From positions 1-64,000 of the forward strand of contig NZ_JAOQAH010000090.1 in the NCBI RefSeq assembly GCF_025963695.1: a stretch of DNA of 64,000 nucleotides, in the 5' to 3' direction. The notes under the pieces are model-generated. The model was not told the origin of the DNA and ran no database searches. It saw only the letters and a program-made list of their open reading frames with translations. Below, piece after piece: positions 62,777 through 64,000 of the stretch; position 1 is the stretch's first letter, and each line of letters begins with the position of its first letter. The position numbers and the translations under genes were made by a program. Source of the stretch: Segetibacter sp. (GTDB lineage: Bacteria; Bacteroidota; Bacteroidia; Chitinophagales; Chitinophagaceae).

Positions 62777-62796
62777 CATCGTTGCGTCGCAATCCG
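62777..62796 (-). repeat. Dispersed repeat, type 2 (copy 19)
   Basis: Minus-strand TGCGACGCAACGATG is complete, but the AAG/GTAC half is replaced by CGGATT. It pairs with copy 18. Confidence 0.82.
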
Positions 62797-62942
62797 TTTA
62801 TCCGCGTTGCTACTATTGAGCTTTTTTTGCCCCGTAATTCGTATTACATCTTCGGCTGGCGTTAGAAGAAAAGAAGGCATCTCCTAGTAATCTTCAAAAT
62901 ATTACATTAAATTTAAAGCAACCCGAAACCCAAAAAACTGTT

Positions 62943-63908
62943 ATGAACAAAAGTATTAAAGCCACCTTGCTTGTGATAGCAGGATTAATTGTTTTAGTTG
63001 CAATAGCAGCCGCTGTAGTATCCTTCAGAGGAATACCAAAATACGAGGCTAAAAAAGTAGACGTAAAAATTGACTATACTCAAGCCCGGGTAGAAAATGG
63101 CGTAAAGCTAGCCTCAATGCTTTGTCGCAGTTGTCATTATAACGATCAAACGGGGAGATTTACAGGAAGAGAACTAACTGAGGTAACTCAATTTGGAAAA
63201 ATTTTCTCAAAGAATATTACGAGCCACGCTGAAGCAGGTATTGGAAAATGGACCGATGGCGAGTTAGTATCGTTCTTAAGAACAGGCACAAAGCCGAATG
63301 GTCAGTATGTGCCACCCTATATGCCTAAGCTTGTTCATATCTCTGACGAAGACATGAATTCTATTGTTGCATTTTTAAGAAGTGACAATGAGTGGGTAAA
63401 AGCGGAGCCGACAAAACAGCCTGAATGTGACCCATCCTTCCTTACAAAACTTCTCACGAACATTGGGGCATTTAAACCCTTCGACTATCCTCAACAATAT
63501 ATTCCTCAACCAGATACCACTAACCAGGTTAAACACGGGGAGTATATCGCGCTTTACCAATTGGAGTGTTATGCCTGTCATTCAAAAGACTTTGCAAAAA
63601 ATGATTACCTGGTTCCCTCCAAATCAGCAGGGTTTTTTGGTGGAGGAAACAAGATGTTCGACATGGAAGGAAAACCCATTTCAACACTAAACATTACAAT
63701 GGACAAACACTCGGGAATAGGCAACTGGACGGAAGAAGAATTTGTAAAGGCTATAAAGTATGGTACGGTGCCGGGAAACCAACCTGCTTTAAGATACCCT
63801 ATGACACCTTATAGTAATCTTACAGACAAAGAAGCTAAAGCTGTTTTTGCTTATATAAAAACAGTCCCGATTATAAACAACCGGGTAGAACGAAAGGGCG
63901 TGCAATAA
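62943..63908 (+). CDS. Membrane-anchored diheme cytochrome c
   Basis: A 321-residue c-type cytochrome with one N-terminal TM (residues 7-27) and two heme sites, CRSCH (about residues 61-65) and CYACH (about 210-214). Distal Met candidates are in the MPK of PYMPKLVH and in YPMTPY. The pair is typical of cytochromes that accept electrons from periplasmic molybdenum hydroxylases of the IorAB type, and iorAB is on the same strand 3.4 kb upstream, cut off by the opposite-strand module. Ends at a strong terminator. Confidence 0.9.
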   Translation: MNKSIKATLLVIAGLIVLVAIAAAVVSFRGIPKYEAKKVDVKIDYTQARVENGVKLASMLCRSCHYNDQTGRFTGRELTEVTQFGKIFSKNITSHAEAGIGKWTDGELVSFLRTGTKPNGQYVPPYMPKLVHISDEDMNSIVAFLRSDNEWVKAEPTKQPECDPSFLTKLLTNIGAFKPFDYPQQYIPQPDTTNQVKHGEYIALYQLECYACHSKDFAKNDYLVPSKSAGFFGGGNKMFDMEGKPISTLNITMDKHSGIGNWTEEEFVKAIKYGTVPGNQPALRYPMTPYSNLTDKEAKAVFAYIKTVPIINNRVERKGVQ

Positions 63909-63917
63909 ATTCTAAAT

Positions 63918-63949
63918 AAAAAAAGACCGTTACAATCAAGGTCTTTTTT
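63918..63949 (+). terminator. Bidirectional terminator after the cytochrome gene
   Basis: AAAAAAAGACC / GGTCTTTTTT with ten-bp stem; the A-run at left and T-run at right allow both directions. Confidence 0.8.
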
Positions 63950-63975
63950 CTTGAATATCTACAGGCAAAGTTCTT

Positions 63976-64000
63976 TTACTTCTTGCTTCCGCCAATGTTA
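63976..64000 (-). CDS. Possible C-terminal end of a gene cut by the window edge
   Basis: A minus-strand frame ends NIGGSKK and TAA at 63976. Only seven codons are visible, so this is a guess based on the convergent terminator next to it. Confidence 0.2.

Noticed and set aside
1..64000. tRNA, rRNA, CRISPR, phage or intact insertion sequence
   Set aside because: No cloverleaf, ribosomal sequence, spaced direct repeats or transposase/integrase motif was recognised on either strand.

Overview
The window looks like a chromosomal segment of a Bacteroidota bacterium, most likely a soil or freshwater Chitinophagaceae relative. The base composition is moderately AT-rich. Shine-Dalgarno sequences are nearly absent; one clear exception lies at 14959. 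A few promoters match the Bacteroidota TTG-19-TAnnTTTG pattern. Typical families and neighbourhoods include LolA next to FtsK, DUF4251, a DUF6728-like protein, DUF6580, a LytS/LytTR pair, and ParC/ParE of the Bacteroidota type.

Layout. 1-3.3 kb: a membrane protein, then a decayed accessory patch (HD-domain pseudogene, small EamA transporter, CzcA-type efflux remnant) bounded by inverted copies of a dispersed repeat. 3.2-9.7 kb: stress block with a Cu/Zn superoxide dismutase lipoprotein, three two-domain universal stress proteins, a zinc alcohol dehydrogenase and an EthD-like protein. 9.9-15.7 kb: outer-membrane protein, then an operon of response regulator, HEAT-repeat membrane protein and processive GT2 glycosyltransferase, a second single-domain response regulator, a disordered small protein and an esterase. 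15.7-20.8 kb: two Gfo/Idh/MocA oxidoreductases (one Tat-exported), a lipoprotein and a Bcr/CflA MFS pump. 21.4-29.4 kb: LytS/LytTR two-component pair, DUF6580, ManA, YraN, OB-fold-like secreted protein, Gcr-family membrane protein and ClpS. 29.7-42.6 kb: mainly housekeeping genes on the minus strand (M1 peptidase, PepSY-like, RsmI, PurS, PssA, PepP, LolA, FtsK, ParC). 42.7-48 kb: remnants of a MntA/HepT module and of a PIN toxin around VOC, serine hydrolase, DUF1835 and ParE genes. 48.5-56.5 kb: LuxR-like regulator, BNR-repeat protein, serine hydrolase, YggS, TPR protein, PstS-like lipoprotein. 56.9-64 kb: an IorA/IorB-type molybdenum hydroxylase and its likely diheme cytochrome c, separated by a three-gene opposite-strand module.

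The most notable signal is not a gene. A short intergenic repeat occurs 19 times plus at least one degenerate copy, in both orientations, always outside intact genes. It has three sequence types. Types 1 and 2 share flanks but differ at paired positions of a small dyad (GTGACAC versus GCGACGC), so the dyad is kept by compensatory change. Copies often sit as inverted pairs. One pair gives perfect 15-bp inverted repeats around the module that splits the molybdenum hydroxylase genes from the cytochrome c gene. Another gives perfect 16-bp inverted repeats around the decayed patch at 1-3 kb. No phage, CRISPR array, rRNA or tRNA gene was recognised.
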